64,000 nt of DNA from Wielerella bovis (GTDB lineage: Bacteria > Pseudomonadota > Gammaproteobacteria > Burkholderiales > Neisseriaceae), in NCBI RefSeq assembly GCF_022354465.1, contig NZ_CP092361.1:1550001-1614000 (forward strand), in the 5' to 3' direction. Below, in pieces: positions 9,301 through 18,126 of this stretch (positions are counted from its first letter, which is position 1; every line of letters starts with the position of its first letter). The notes under the pieces are model-generated. The model had not been told where the DNA came from. It ran no database searches and saw only the letters and a list, made by a program, of their open reading frames with translations. A program made the position numbers and the translations under genes.

Positions 9301-12179
9301 TGCAATTAGCAACGGCGAGCAAAGTAACTGCTACTGTTGTCGCAACTGATGCAGCTGGTAACAGCATTACTGTGAGTGATGACCAAGCGTACACGCTCAA
9401 AACCAGCAGCACAACCACAACTTCTAGCATTACATTAGACAATATTGCAAACGATGGTTACATCAATGCTGTAGAAGCAAAAGGCAATATCAAAGTTTCA
9501 GGCAGTATTGAAGGCAGTAATGCGGCAGCAGGTCAAAAAGTTAGCTTAGTAATTGCAGGTAAAACACATACCGTTAATGTAGATAGCAGCCTGAAATTTA
9601 GTTTGAATGTAAATGCAAGTGATTTGACAACTAGCAAGAACCGTCAAATCAGTGCATCTTGGGATGGCGCATCAACCAGTAAAACATATAACGTGGGCGA
9701 TTATGCTTCAGCAAAAATCAACATTACCAATGTTGGCACAAATAATGGCAATATTGGTGATGCGGAAGGCACTGTTCGTTTGAGCGGTCAATTGACTAAT
9801 TTAACTGGCATTTGGGGTAAAGGTAAAAATGCTACCAAAATTTACAACGTTACAGTAAAAATTGGTGAAGAAAGCTATGTTGCTGGTATTAATGAGGAAA
9901 ATCAAACATTCCACATTAATATTCCCACAAATAAATTAAGCAGCCTGAAAGGTAAAACTTTATCGTATAGTTTTGAAACAGCTGATACTTTGATTGATTA
10001 CAAAGATGCTACAGGCGTTCGTGTAACCAACAAATATGGCATGTGGGAAAATGTTTTACAACAATATATTGCTGATGATGTAAAAGTAGCTGATGCACCT
10101 GCATTAGGTAGCAACAATATCGTGTTTGATGACAATGCCATTTTGTCAAAAAATAGCAATGGTGGTTATACCGTCAAAGATGTATCTAATACAACCACCA
10201 TTTCAGGAACAGTATCAGGTACAGCTAAAGCCAACGATGTCGTTAAAGTTGTGATTGATGGTGCAACTTACACAGGAAAAGTAGTTTCAGGTAACAAATT
10301 CACAGTAGATGTCCCTACTTCTGTCTTATCCAAACAGACAGATATTGTGGCAACATTAGAAACTCGTGATACTGTTGGAAACAGTATTTCTGTAAGTGAT
10401 AGTACCCATTATGCTGCATCTTCGTCATTAAGTGATGGTACATTTGCCCAAGGCAATGTACACAGCAAAATGAATTATAGCGATTTGCCTTACTTCATCG
10501 CTGCCCTTGCTGGCGAAGGATATAATGAAACAGTTAATATCAGACCAAGTGGACACTTAACACATACTGGTTACGGCGCAAATAGTAAGGTTATTAAATA
10601 CTATTTTGCTACTATGGCAGATTATGTAGCAATGCGTAATAGCGATAGTTATTTAACAGATAGAACAGTACGCCAAATTGTCGATAGCAATCCTATGGAA
10701 TATGATCAAACCAAAAAAGATTTGATTACCGAAGCATTACAGTCAATCGCTAAATATACTGATATTACGTTCGAATTAGTTAATAACTATCGAGATGCAG
10801 ATATTCACTACTATATGATTAATACCCAACGAGCAGTGGGTCAATCAGATGTACTGGGTTATGCATATTTTGGTGGCGAAGTTGTTTTAGATAGACAAAC
10901 TTTTGGTAACAACTATGATGACCTAAGCCAATGGGCAAAAGACCAGTTCTACCTAACAACAGTTCATGAAACCATGCACTCGTTGGGCTTAAAACACTCG
11001 TTTTATGAAAACAGCAAACCAACTGCTAGAAATTTAGATGATATCGAAGATATGGAAAGTCTCACACTCATGTCATACGATAGCACCGATATCATGGGTA
11101 AATACGATTTGCGTATTTACGATTTGGCTTATTTGCATTATCGCTATGGTGTCAACCCTAATGCACGCACAGGGAATGATACCTACACATTCCAAAACTT
11201 TAATGCCAAAGAATCTGATGGTGGTATTTATATTTGGGATGGTGGTGGTATTGATACTTTTGACGCCTCTGCCGAAAAACAAGCTGTAAATGTAAACTTA
11301 ACCCCAGGTTCATGGATTTACAGAGGAACACAAAGCAGAAAATTTGCGATTGATGGAATGTTAAGTACATCTATTGAAGAATACACAGGTCAATACAGTA
11401 TCCATCCTTTCAATTCAGGCAAAAAAGCCGAAGTGTATAACTTCACAGAAGGACAAGCCTTCATTGGTTTTGGTACCCAAATTGAAAACCTAAAAGGTTC
11501 TGCATATAACGATATCTTAACTGGTAATGCAGCAGATAATGTTATTTATGGTAACGCTGGTGATGATACTATCTACGGTGGAGATGGTAATGACTATTTA
11601 GATGGCGGTACAGGTAAAGACAAGTTATTTGGTGGCAAAGGAAATGATACCTATGTAATTGATGATATTGGAGATACTATTACAGAGTATGCTGATGAAG
11701 GTATAGATACAGTATACAGCAGCCTGAATAGCTATACATTAGGTGCTAATTTGGAAAACCTAACCCTGATTGGCAATGCGATGACTGCGATTGGTAATAA
11801 TTTAGCCAATACCCTGACTGCTAATAATCATGGCAACACTTTAGATGGTGGTGCTGGCGACGATACCTTAATTGGTGGTACAGGAGCAGATACACTCACA
11901 GGTGGTGCTGGTAATGATACTTTTGTATTCAGCAGCGTATTGAATGGTAGCATTGACACAATTACAGATTTCACCAAAGGCGACAAAATTGCCCTATCTA
12001 AATCTGTATTTAGCGCATTAGGAAACACACTTGATGCGTGGTCAACCTACATTAAATACGAACAGTCTACAGGTGCATTGTCATATGATGCTGATGGTGC
12101 AGGTGGTTTAGATGCGCAGCAATTTGCAACATTGACCAACAAAGCAGCATTAGACCAAAATAGTTTCATCTTAATATAA
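6309..12179 (+). CDS. Giant type I secreted BapA-like adhesin fused to a serralysin (M10) protease with RTX repeats
   Basis: A 1956-residue protein. The start MASYQLN follows TCTGGAG by about 10 nt; the upstream in-frame extension has no such site. Residues 1-105 resemble the BapA prefix domain of large type I secreted adhesins. A Pro/Thr linker leads to about ten Ig-like units (roughly 180-1365) of the pattern ITI..I..DD.IN..EA...ITLSGS. A zinc protease domain follows, with HETMHSLGLKH at 1553-1563 (HExxHxxGxxH) and a Met-turn MSYDS near 1593, as in serralysins. Two blocks of GGxGxDxL calcium repeats lie around 1730-1790 and 1845-1880, and a hydrophobic C-terminus (NSFILI) suits type I export. 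No ABC exporter genes are in the window. One Ig-like unit carries CGCPAC at 661-666, odd for this protein class. DUS copies are read in frame as SGSLK in several repeats. Confidence 0.9.
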   Translation: MASYQLNIVHQGTVHKVALQSGETVRAPASAHTQYKLFNQNGTLLMQPETKMVGNDLWVLLDENSNKPLLILENYTSSEYVTDAMTLLQDGNTFAILGSDTMFSAPVQTVPVISKTAVAASGGKMAAIAAGVALLGGTAAIAGKNNGKNETAPTQPETPPAQPTTSTTQPKPVTPAKPAAPTAQITINKIAGDDIINQTEAKGDITLSGSLKYTGDVSANAVKVNVNVAGKTIAATVNGNTWTAKVAGSLLAGKQGANNVTATINVSDSAKQTASATANHAYTVDTQIDKPVITIDKITGDDFVSLTEAKQTTINITGTVRNANNGDKVTLKVGNASYTGEVQNGKFSVAVDGKTLAVHQSVSVSVNTKDAAGNTAAGNGSRNYQVEVAQPTQPTQPVTPAKPTAPTAQITINKIAGDDIINQTEAKGDITLSGSLKYTGDVSANAVKVNVNVAGKTIAATVNGNTWTAKVAGSLLAGKQGANNVTATINVSDSAKQTASATANHAYTVDTQIDKPVITIDKITGDDFVSLTEAKQTTINITGTVRNANNGDKVTLKVGNASYTGEVQNGKFSVAVDGKTLAVHQSVSVSVNTKDAAGNTAAGNGSRNYQVEAAPVKTNVSVEIDNVTSDNVVNKAESQGEIAVTGTVRNGVAGQEVVVSCGCPACSNPGWVSIATTLKNDGTFVVNFEGNDVAKGTTIKVTLPETGTTNAANNSKDYSVDVTAPTITPTLGKITGDNVINKAESTGNVTLSGSLKGIAVGDKVTVTINVAGKNHTATVNGNNYSLTLKASELANGNKVVVTAKSIDAAGNEATGKAEQTYVYDAIINKPSITIDAINGGKTINSTVKGNITLSGSLKHDADVSNPEVKITINGKEHTAQVNGTKWTLSVPVTTLTSKQGEQNISATINVKDAAGNTESASNTAKYTVDTQISATVKLNAITSDNQLDSSEISKDIDVSGKVTGEFQNGDKVKITVGNKTYDTTVNAQGVFTVKVAGMQLATASKVTATVVATDAAGNSITVSDDQAYTLKTSSTTTTSSITLDNIANDGYINAVEAKGNIKVSGSIEGSNAAAGQKVSLVIAGKTHTVNVDSSLKFSLNVNASDLTTSKNRQISASWDGASTSKTYNVGDYASAKINITNVGTNNGNIGDAEGTVRLSGQLTNLTGIWGKGKNATKIYNVTVKIGEESYVAGINEENQTFHINIPTNKLSSLKGKTLSYSFETADTLIDYKDATGVRVTNKYGMWENVLQQYIADDVKVADAPALGSNNIVFDDNAILSKNSNGGYTVKDVSNTTTISGTVSGTAKANDVVKVVIDGATYTGKVVSGNKFTVDVPTSVLSKQTDIVATLETRDTVGNSISVSDSTHYAASSSLSDGTFAQGNVHSKMNYSDLPYFIAALAGEGYNETVNIRPSGHLTHTGYGANSKVIKYYFATMADYVAMRNSDSYLTDRTVRQIVDSNPMEYDQTKKDLITEALQSIAKYTDITFELVNNYRDADIHYYMINTQRAVGQSDVLGYAYFGGEVVLDRQTFGNNYDDLSQWAKDQFYLTTVHETMHSLGLKHSFYENSKPTARNLDDIEDMESLTLMSYDSTDIMGKYDLRIYDLAYLHYRYGVNPNARTGNDTYTFQNFNAKESDGGIYIWDGGGIDTFDASAEKQAVNVNLTPGSWIYRGTQSRKFAIDGMLSTSIEEYTGQYSIHPFNSGKKAEVYNFTEGQAFIGFGTQIENLKGSAYNDILTGNAADNVIYGNAGDDTIYGGDGNDYLDGGTGKDKLFGGKGNDTYVIDDIGDTITEYADEGIDTVYSSLNSYTLGANLENLTLIGNAMTAIGNNLANTLTANNHGNTLDGGAGDDTLIGGTGADTLTGGAGNDTFVFSSVLNGSIDTITDFTKGDKIALSKSVFSALGNTLDAWSTYIKYEQSTGALSYDADGAGGLDAQQFATLTNKAALDQNSFILI
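6822..8145 (+). repeat. 675-bp tandem duplication inside the adhesin-protease gene
   Basis: Positions 6822-7470 and 7497-8145 are nearly identical with a period of 675 bp, each encoding a linker plus two Ig-like units. Differences are scattered single bases, so the duplication is recent or kept uniform by recombination. The period is a multiple of three, so copy-number change keeps the frame. Confidence 0.95.
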
Positions 12180-12276
12180 TAATGTTGTACAAATTAAATG
12201 AAAGGCAGCCTGAAAACTATATATAATCACCTCATTACTGATTTATAACATTCAGTCAAAATGCTTTTCAGAAAAC

Positions 12277-12318
12277 AAAACAGCAAATACGATAACATTA
12301 CTGTATTTGCTGTTTTTT
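12277..12318 (+). terminator. Rho-independent terminator after the adhesin-protease gene
   Basis: AAAACAGCAAATAC pairs with GTATTTGCTGTTTT and is followed by T residues. It is about 100 nt after the stop and is not made of DUS. Confidence 0.85.
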
Positions 12319-12532
12319 ATAGTGGATTCAATTTAAATCAGGACAAGGCGACAGCGACCGCAGTGTACAGCTAGTATAGTCGTTTCAAATACAAATAGTA
12401 CAGCATTGCCAACGCCCTTATGTACTACTCGTACACGGCGGTCGTTGTCGCCTTGTCCTATTTTAATTTGAAACGACTATAGTATATAAGGGAGCTGGCA
12501 ACGCTGTACTGGTTTAAATTGAATTCACTATA
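12318..12532. repeat. Type 1 Correia-like MITE split by a second MITE
   Basis: The outer element runs from TATAGTGGATTCAATTTAAA to TTTAAATTGAATTCACTATA. Its centre is interrupted at 12375-12481 by a second element with different ends. Removing the insert together with one copy of TAGTA restores CTAGTATATAAGGG, the centre seen in the intact copy at 52913-53019. The remaining sequence between the adhesin gene and res (12180-12587) holds no gene. Confidence 0.9.
12375..12481. repeat. Correia-like MITE, type 2, nested in a type 1 element
   Basis: 107 bp with ends TATAGTCGTTTCAAATA and its complement TTTGAAACGACTATA, the same length as type 1 and with a similar core (GCATTGCCAACGCC...GTTGTCGCCTTGTCC) but distinct termini. 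Confidence 0.9.
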
Positions 12533-12587
12533 ATATTAAATACAGCCAGTTTGCTTGCATAACAACCTGGCTGTTTTCTCTTTACCA

Positions 12588-15557
12588 TCACATCATTGCA
12601 CGCAAGAATTGCACAATCTGCTCACCTTCAAATTGCGTTTGAAATTTCACATTGACATCACGATTGATTTCAGCAAATAAACGTTCCGCATGTTTGATTT
12701 TTTGCTGTTCTTCTTGGCGCAAATCATCGCTGCCTGAAACATTTTTGCTTTCCAAAATCAAATTCAAGGTTTCACCTAAAGCTGTTTTCACAATATAAGC
12801 AAAATCAGGAGAATAAGTGCCACCGCCAGCCACAGGAATTTTGATGGAGTTTTTTGGAATTTTCGTAAACACAATCACTTCTTGAACCTGATTATCCGTG
12901 ATGTTTTCACGCTCCAATTCGCTGTCATAAAACACACTTTCAAACAGAAATTCTTCTAATGGATTCACTTCGTCAAACTGCGTACCCAAATCAGCCGCAT
13001 TCACTTCCACCAAAGCATTGCCTTGATTATCCGTGAATTTTGTCGGGTGTATGCTACCACCCACACGACTGTAACCCACTTCAAATGCACTAAACGAATG
13101 AAGCAACAACCAACGGTCAAATCCTGCCTGAATCGCTTTAATCGTCTGTTCATTCAAATATTGTGAAATAGCCAACACATCGCGCACGGCAAAAAATGCT
13201 TGATGTAAGGTTTGCATTTGAATCAAAGCCGTTTGTGATAGTTTCAGCAAAAATTCACGGTAATTTAGTGTGTTAATCGGTTCAAATACTTCATCATACA
13301 CACTCTCGCTGTTGACGGCTGTTAATAATCCGTTGCTGATTTGGATTTCTTGTTGCACGGTGCGTATGCCCGTTTTTGTGAACTTGTGAGCGTTGTCGCG
13401 CAAATATTGCGTGAACAATGCCAAAAATGCCGCTTCATCTTTGATTTTGTATTGCAACAAGGCTTTTTGGTTAATCGCTTCCCACAAGGCTTTAAGTTCA
13501 TCGTATTTACCCACGCGCATTTTGACTTTTTCTGCCCTATCGCCCGAACGGATAATTTTGTCTTTTTTCAGGCTGCCTGAAACTTCAAAGGCTTTGGGGA
13601 ATAATTTTTGGGCTTCAGCAAAACCGTTTTCCAAAAACACATCATCGTCATCGGTCAAATCTGCCAATGTATTGCGTATGTTTTTCTTGGTTTCATTTGG
13701 ATAGGCAGCCTGAATTTTTTCAATCAATTCATCATTTAATTCTGTGAAAACAATCGGCTTAATAACCGCATTATTCACTTCATCGGTCAATGTTTTGACA
13801 AAATCCGTTTCGCTGCTGTCCACAAAATAGTTCAGGAAAAACGCATGGTCTTTCACACGCGCCATGTATTCGTTCACAGGCAAACGCAAGCCTCGTCCCA
13901 CTTCTTGCAATTTACTGGTTTCACTACCGCTGGAACGTAATTTGCAAATCTGAAACACATTCGGATTATCCCACCCCTCGCGCAATGTCCACTTTGAAAA
14001 AATAAAACGGCGCGGATTGTCCAACGACAACAAAGCTGCTTTATCGTGCAAAATCTCATGGATTTCCTGCTCGATTTTTTCGTCTTTGTCGCTGTTGTCT
14101 CGTGAAAAATAACCGCCATGTGTTTGGCTAATGTCGTTTAAAGCAGTTTGCCAATATTGGCGTAAAAATTCATCGCTTTCATTTTTCAGACGGCATATCA
14201 ATTCTGCCTGAACCATTTGCTCAAAAACCGTTTTCAGGCTGCCTGAAAGCCGATTTTGCTCATCACGATAACCTTGAATATCGTCAATAAAAAACAAAGT
14301 CAGCGGTTTAATCCGCCCACCATTGCGCGTGAGTAATTGTTTTTCTAACTCAAAATGCTGTCTGACGGCTTGGCGCATCATTTTGTCGCGCACACTGTCG
14401 CTGTAAGAATAGGGATTTAAACTTTCGCCCTTTTTCATTTCCAAACCATTGCTTAAAACCAACGTGGTTTTGTTCATTTCTGCAACAAATAAATCATCAA
14501 TTGCGTGATGAATACGGCTTAACAACTCACCTTTACTCAACTTAAATTCTTGTTTATTTAAAACAAAAGTTGCTTCTTTACCGTCTAAATCAATCAGCTT
14601 AATCCGCTCGCCATTATCGCCATCAATCTGTTCGGTAAACGCACGAATGCCTTTGACCAAATCATCATTAAACGCATCAATCGCGGTTAAACGGTAAAGC
14701 AGATTTTCAAATTTTTGTACACTTAATTTGATAATTTTGCCTTGTTCATTTTTGATGTTTTTGCCATGCTCATCTTTTTTATTGACCTGAATACTTGGAA
14801 ATGTTGCACCATAACGCAAAATAAATTGCGCCTTAAATAATTGCAAGTTTTGCCATGTAATACCATCAATATCAAATTTATGCGGCTCGTCCATAATCAA
14901 AAACGGCTTTACCGCCGCTAATGCTTCAAACGGTACATGGTATTGGTCTTTAATCAAATGGCTACCGTCATTATTTTTGTCTTTACCCGCCATAGTAGGC
15001 GAATTGACCATACCCATATTAATCAGCAAAACATGGATTTTCTGCGTATCCTCCGTTTCCACAAAACGCACAATTTCAGACGGCATAGATGATTTATTTG
15101 TTTTATTTTTTTGGCTTTCAACCACATACAGTTGAATTTCTTTCTCGCCATACAGACCTGCAAAATCCTGACGGAAATGCTCGGCAAGCGAAGTGCTTTG
15201 CAGAAAATTTTTCGTCCCTGCCTTAATGGAAAGCGTTGGCACAACCACAATAAACTTAAACACACCCAACACACGATTTAGCTCAAACATGGTTTTGGTG
15301 TAAGTGTAGGTTTTGCCTGTGCCTGTTTCCATCGCAATATCCAGTACATTGCTGCCTGAAAGCGGTATGTCTTCCACGCTGTTGGCTTTTTGGATTTTCT
15401 GCAAATTATCCATTTTCAGGCTGCCTGAAAACATGATTTCAGGATTTTCATCACGGCTATTTTGCTTGGGTGGATGTATATGGTTAAACACACTCAAAAC
15501 CGATTCAATCGCCCGCTCTTGATGTGGTAAATTTTTTTCGTAAGTAAAACCAGCCAT
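12588..15557 (-). CDS. res: Type III restriction enzyme, Res subunit
   Basis: A 989-residue ATP-dependent endonuclease subunit that acts with Mod to cleave DNA between oppositely oriented unmodified sites. Walker A is ETGTGKT (77-83), Walker B is DEPH (223-226), and later helicase motifs include the REGWDNPNVFQI and QEVGRGLRLP segments. A PD...ExK nuclease core (SPDFAYIV...LESKN) lies near the C-terminus. The ATG directly follows the mod stop codon (TAA-ATG), so translation is coupled. The gene holds two exact Neisseria-type DUS as well as Kingella-type DUS read as SGSLK, a sign of transfer from a relative. It appears complete. Confidence 0.95.
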   Translation of the reverse strand: MAGFTYEKNLPHQERAIESVLSVFNHIHPPKQNSRDENPEIMFSGSLKMDNLQKIQKANSVEDIPLSGSNVLDIAMETGTGKTYTYTKTMFELNRVLGVFKFIVVVPTLSIKAGTKNFLQSTSLAEHFRQDFAGLYGEKEIQLYVVESQKNKTNKSSMPSEIVRFVETEDTQKIHVLLINMGMVNSPTMAGKDKNNDGSHLIKDQYHVPFEALAAVKPFLIMDEPHKFDIDGITWQNLQLFKAQFILRYGATFPSIQVNKKDEHGKNIKNEQGKIIKLSVQKFENLLYRLTAIDAFNDDLVKGIRAFTEQIDGDNGERIKLIDLDGKEATFVLNKQEFKLSKGELLSRIHHAIDDLFVAEMNKTTLVLSNGLEMKKGESLNPYSYSDSVRDKMMRQAVRQHFELEKQLLTRNGGRIKPLTLFFIDDIQGYRDEQNRLSGSLKTVFEQMVQAELICRLKNESDEFLRQYWQTALNDISQTHGGYFSRDNSDKDEKIEQEIHEILHDKAALLSLDNPRRFIFSKWTLREGWDNPNVFQICKLRSSGSETSKLQEVGRGLRLPVNEYMARVKDHAFFLNYFVDSSETDFVKTLTDEVNNAVIKPIVFTELNDELIEKIQAAYPNETKKNIRNTLADLTDDDDVFLENGFAEAQKLFPKAFEVSGSLKKDKIIRSGDRAEKVKMRVGKYDELKALWEAINQKALLQYKIKDEAAFLALFTQYLRDNAHKFTKTGIRTVQQEIQISNGLLTAVNSESVYDEVFEPINTLNYREFLLKLSQTALIQMQTLHQAFFAVRDVLAISQYLNEQTIKAIQAGFDRWLLLHSFSAFEVGYSRVGGSIHPTKFTDNQGNALVEVNAADLGTQFDEVNPLEEFLFESVFYDSELERENITDNQVQEVIVFTKIPKNSIKIPVAGGGTYSPDFAYIVKTALGETLNLILESKNVSGSDDLRQEEQQKIKHAERLFAEINRDVNVKFQTQFEGEQIVQFLRAMM
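14185..14196 (-). repeat. Foreign DUS dialect (ATGCCGTCTGAA) in res
   Basis: Exact match on the minus strand to the Neisseria meningitidis/gonorrhoeae-type uptake sequence, not the local AGGCAGCCTGAA. Confidence 0.9.
15075..15086 (-). repeat. Foreign DUS dialect (ATGCCGTCTGAA) in res, second copy
   Basis: TTCAGACGGCAT on the plus strand, an exact complement of the Neisseria-type DUS, in the N-terminal part of res. Confidence 0.9.
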
Positions 15558-17537
15558 TTAAACCCTCGCCAACACGCTCAAATTGTTCAAACCTTTTTTA
15601 TTGGCATAAGTTCCAACCGCTTGCGCCAATTCTTTTTGCATGGCACTTTCCATATTTGCGCTGAATAAAACAATGCGTTCAGGGACAAAATCCTTGTCGT
15701 TGTCCAGTTTTTCAATCAAGGCTTTGACGCATTCGGAATGGAAACCGCTTGCCAGCAAATACAAATGATGACGGCAGTAATAAGCCGTGTAACCAGCTAA
15801 ATCAACAGTTTGGACTTTTTCAGGCAGCCTGCAACCGTCATACACACGCCAAGTGGTTAAAAGCATGTGCAATTGCTCATCGCTTAAAGCCGTATCTGTG
15901 ATATGCGGTAAATCAGGCTGAATGGGGTCAAAGTCGGTATCTGATGCCGTCTGAAAGTTTGGCTCGGTTTGGAAAACTTTAAAGCCCAAATCGCCTGAAT
16001 AGTCGGGGTTTTCATTTTTAATTTTTTGACTTGCCTTTTGAATACGGGCTTTGGTGATGTCAAAAATGGTTTCATAACCTGCTTTATAGGCTTCGGATTT
16101 TTCATCTGTTTTTTCAGGTAACTGCACGCAAATAAAACGGCGGTTGCCGTTGTCTTTGTCTTCTGCATTTAATTGCATCACGGCATGAGCAGTTGTGCCA
16201 CTACCTGCGAAGAAGTCTAGGATTAAACTATCTTTGTAACTACCTAATTCAATAATACGTTTAATCATATTGATAGGTTTTGGATTCTCAAAAATTAATT
16301 GACCGAATATTTGTTTAATCAATTTTGTATCAGGAGAACTATCAAAATACCAAAAATTATCAGGTACAGAATCATCCTCTTCTGTAATATAAGATTTAAT
16401 GCTTGGTGGCGTATTCTCATCACCATACCAAATTAAACCAGCTTGTTGTAATGCAAGTAAATCTTCATAAGATTTATCCCAACCACGTTCAGGAATAACA
16501 CAGGGCTTACCAGTATACGGATTGATAATTGTGTAATCTTTTCTGCCACCTTGTCTTGATAAATCAGCATCTTTAAAAACGCCATTTTCATCTACTTTAT
16601 TCCAACGACTTAAATGTGCATATTTAGGTCGTTTATACATTTCTTTAATTTCCATATCAATTTCATCAATATTCAACCCCATTAACTTTAATTGTTTGAA
16701 TTTTTTTGCAATATCCTTTGTTCCTTCTTTTTTGACACGCCAATTTGAATGCATAACAGATAGTCTTTCAAGACTTTTAGCATAAACAAATAAATACTCT
16801 GTACTTACACCAATAAATTTTGCTTGATTTTTACTCGAATTATTTTTATGGATACATTCCGCAACAAAATTCTCTTCCCCAAACACTTCATCACACAAAA
16901 TCTTTAATTGCGCCTGTTCATTGTCGTCAATGCTGATAAAAATCACGCCATCTTCGCGCAATAATTCACGCGCTACATACAGACGCGGATACATAAACGT
17001 CAGCCACGCGCTGTGCGAATTGGATTTTTTCGCGGTAAATTCCAGCACACGTTGCGCCTCTTCCAAACTCATGCTCCCCAGTTCTGCCAATTGTTCAGGC
17101 GTGAATTTGCGGTCGTCTTGATAAACAAAACCATCTGAACCTGTGTTATAAGGCGGGTCAATGTAAATCATCTTAATTTGATTTTTGTAGGCATGTTTCA
17201 GGTGTTTCAGCACTTCCAAATTGTCGCCTTTAATCAATAAATTTTCGCTGTTGGCGTTTTCAGGCTGCCTATTGTGTTCCGTATCTTCTGCCAGTAAAGT
17301 TTCAGGGGGCGTGTCTTTCAAAACACGCGCATAAGATTTGCCGAGCCAATTGAGATAGTGATAGCCTTCCTTCTGTATCGGAATGCCGTCTGAACGTAAC
17401 ATATCTGCCATTTTTTCAGGCAAAAAAGCGCCGTGTTTGTCAAAACAGTTGGGGAAATGTTGTTTTAAGAGCGCAAGCCGTTCATTTTCAGGCTGCGTGT
17501 TTGATGAAAACAAGATTTCATGGGTAAGATTATTCAT
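15558..17537 (-). CDS. mod: Type III DNA adenine methyltransferase, Mod subunit
   Basis: A 659-residue N6-adenine methyltransferase that gives the type III system its sequence specificity. DPPY is at 127-130 and the SAM-binding DFFAGSG at 441-447. This order, catalytic motif before SAM motif, is the beta class usual for Mod. The stretch between (about 215-425) is the target recognition domain and is more AT-rich than the flanks, as expected for an exchanged domain. The start MNNLTHEIL has its own ribosome site (AAGGGG). A 17-unit tetranucleotide tract lies 50 nt upstream inside a leader frame, suggesting phase-variable expression. res follows with no gap. Foreign Neisseria DUS copies lie at both ends of the gene. 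Confidence 0.95.
   Translation of the reverse strand: MNNLTHEILFSSNTQPENERLALLKQHFPNCFDKHGAFLPEKMADMLRSDGIPIQKEGYHYLNWLGKSYARVLKDTPPETLLAEDTEHNRQPENANSENLLIKGDNLEVLKHLKHAYKNQIKMIYIDPPYNTGSDGFVYQDDRKFTPEQLAELGSMSLEEAQRVLEFTAKKSNSHSAWLTFMYPRLYVARELLREDGVIFISIDDNEQAQLKILCDEVFGEENFVAECIHKNNSSKNQAKFIGVSTEYLFVYAKSLERLSVMHSNWRVKKEGTKDIAKKFKQLKLMGLNIDEIDMEIKEMYKRPKYAHLSRWNKVDENGVFKDADLSRQGGRKDYTIINPYTGKPCVIPERGWDKSYEDLLALQQAGLIWYGDENTPPSIKSYITEEDDSVPDNFWYFDSSPDTKLIKQIFGQLIFENPKPINMIKRIIELGSYKDSLILDFFAGSGTTAHAVMQLNAEDKDNGNRRFICVQLPEKTDEKSEAYKAGYETIFDITKARIQKASQKIKNENPDYSGDLGFKVFQTEPNFQTASDTDFDPIQPDLPHITDTALSDEQLHMLLTTWRVYDGCRLPEKVQTVDLAGYTAYYCRHHLYLLASGFHSECVKALIEKLDNDKDFVPERIVLFSANMESAMQKELAQAVGTYANKKGLNNLSVLARV
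15944..15955 (+). repeat. Foreign DUS dialect (ATGCCGTCTGAA) in mod
   Basis: Exact Neisseria-type 12-mer near the 3' end of mod. Confidence 0.9.
17383..17394 (+). repeat. Foreign DUS dialect (ATGCCGTCTGAA) in mod, 5' end
   Basis: Exact Neisseria-type 12-mer within the first 55 codons of mod. A related 10-base core (GCCGTCTGAA) also lies at 18171-18180 in the neighbouring small gene. Confidence 0.9.
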
Positions 17538-17573
17538 GGCTTACCCCTTGTTTAAATTGATAATTAAATGATT

Positions 17574-17660
<87 letters not shown>

Positions 17661-17915
17661 AATTACGTCCTAAATAAAAAATTATGAATTATAAAAGTAA
17701 TCTGGCAAAATAGCACCTTGATTGATATCTTATTTAAATTTATAATGAAATCCTAATCTTTCAGCCTATTCTTGGCTTTATCTTTTCCATTTCGGAAATC
17801 TAAATTCTGTATTTTCCCTTTTTCATTACTTTAAACCGATTGTAAACGCTGCTTGATTGCCGTTGTTTCGTTCGGCAAATTGTTGTGGCTTTTGCAAATC
17901 ATGTTAGGAGTTTCC
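17661..17915. other. AT-rich intergenic stretch between mod leader and small ORFs
   Basis: No gene, DUS or MITE is seen. It must contain the divergent promoters for mod and for the small plus-strand ORFs; no consensus pair stands out. Confidence 0.5.
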
Positions 17916-18110
17916 ATGATGCAAAATACCGTTATCGTGTATTACCGTTTGTATGACAATCGCCCACATGTTGCACAATTAAGTTTACCTGTTACGCTGT
18001 TAAGCAGTTTAACTGCACAGCAATTGCGGATTTATTTGTGTGGTTATGTGGATTGTTATCCTGATAATTTGATTCGTTTTCAAATCATACCTGTTTCTCA
18101 ATTTCGTTAA
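17916..18110 (+). CDS. Small hypothetical protein (64 aa)
   Basis: MMQNTVIVYYRLYDN starts 8 nt after a perfect AGGAG, which makes translation likely despite the short length. No signal peptide, membrane segment or recognisable domain is seen. The next ORF begins 16 nt downstream in the same direction and the two likely form one transcript. Their place beside the restriction system and an AlpA-like remnant suggests mobile-island genes; function unknown. Confidence 0.6.
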   Translation: MMQNTVIVYYRLYDNRPHVAQLSLPVTLLSSLTAQQLRIYLCGYVDCYPDNLIRFQIIPVSQFR

Positions 18111-18126
18111 GTTGAAAGGACAAACC

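Noticed and set aside
6530..9442. Many long antisense ORFs opposite the adhesin-protease repeats
   Set aside because: They repeat with the same 675-bp period as the sense repeats and lack ribosome sites; they are mirror frames of the repetitive gene.
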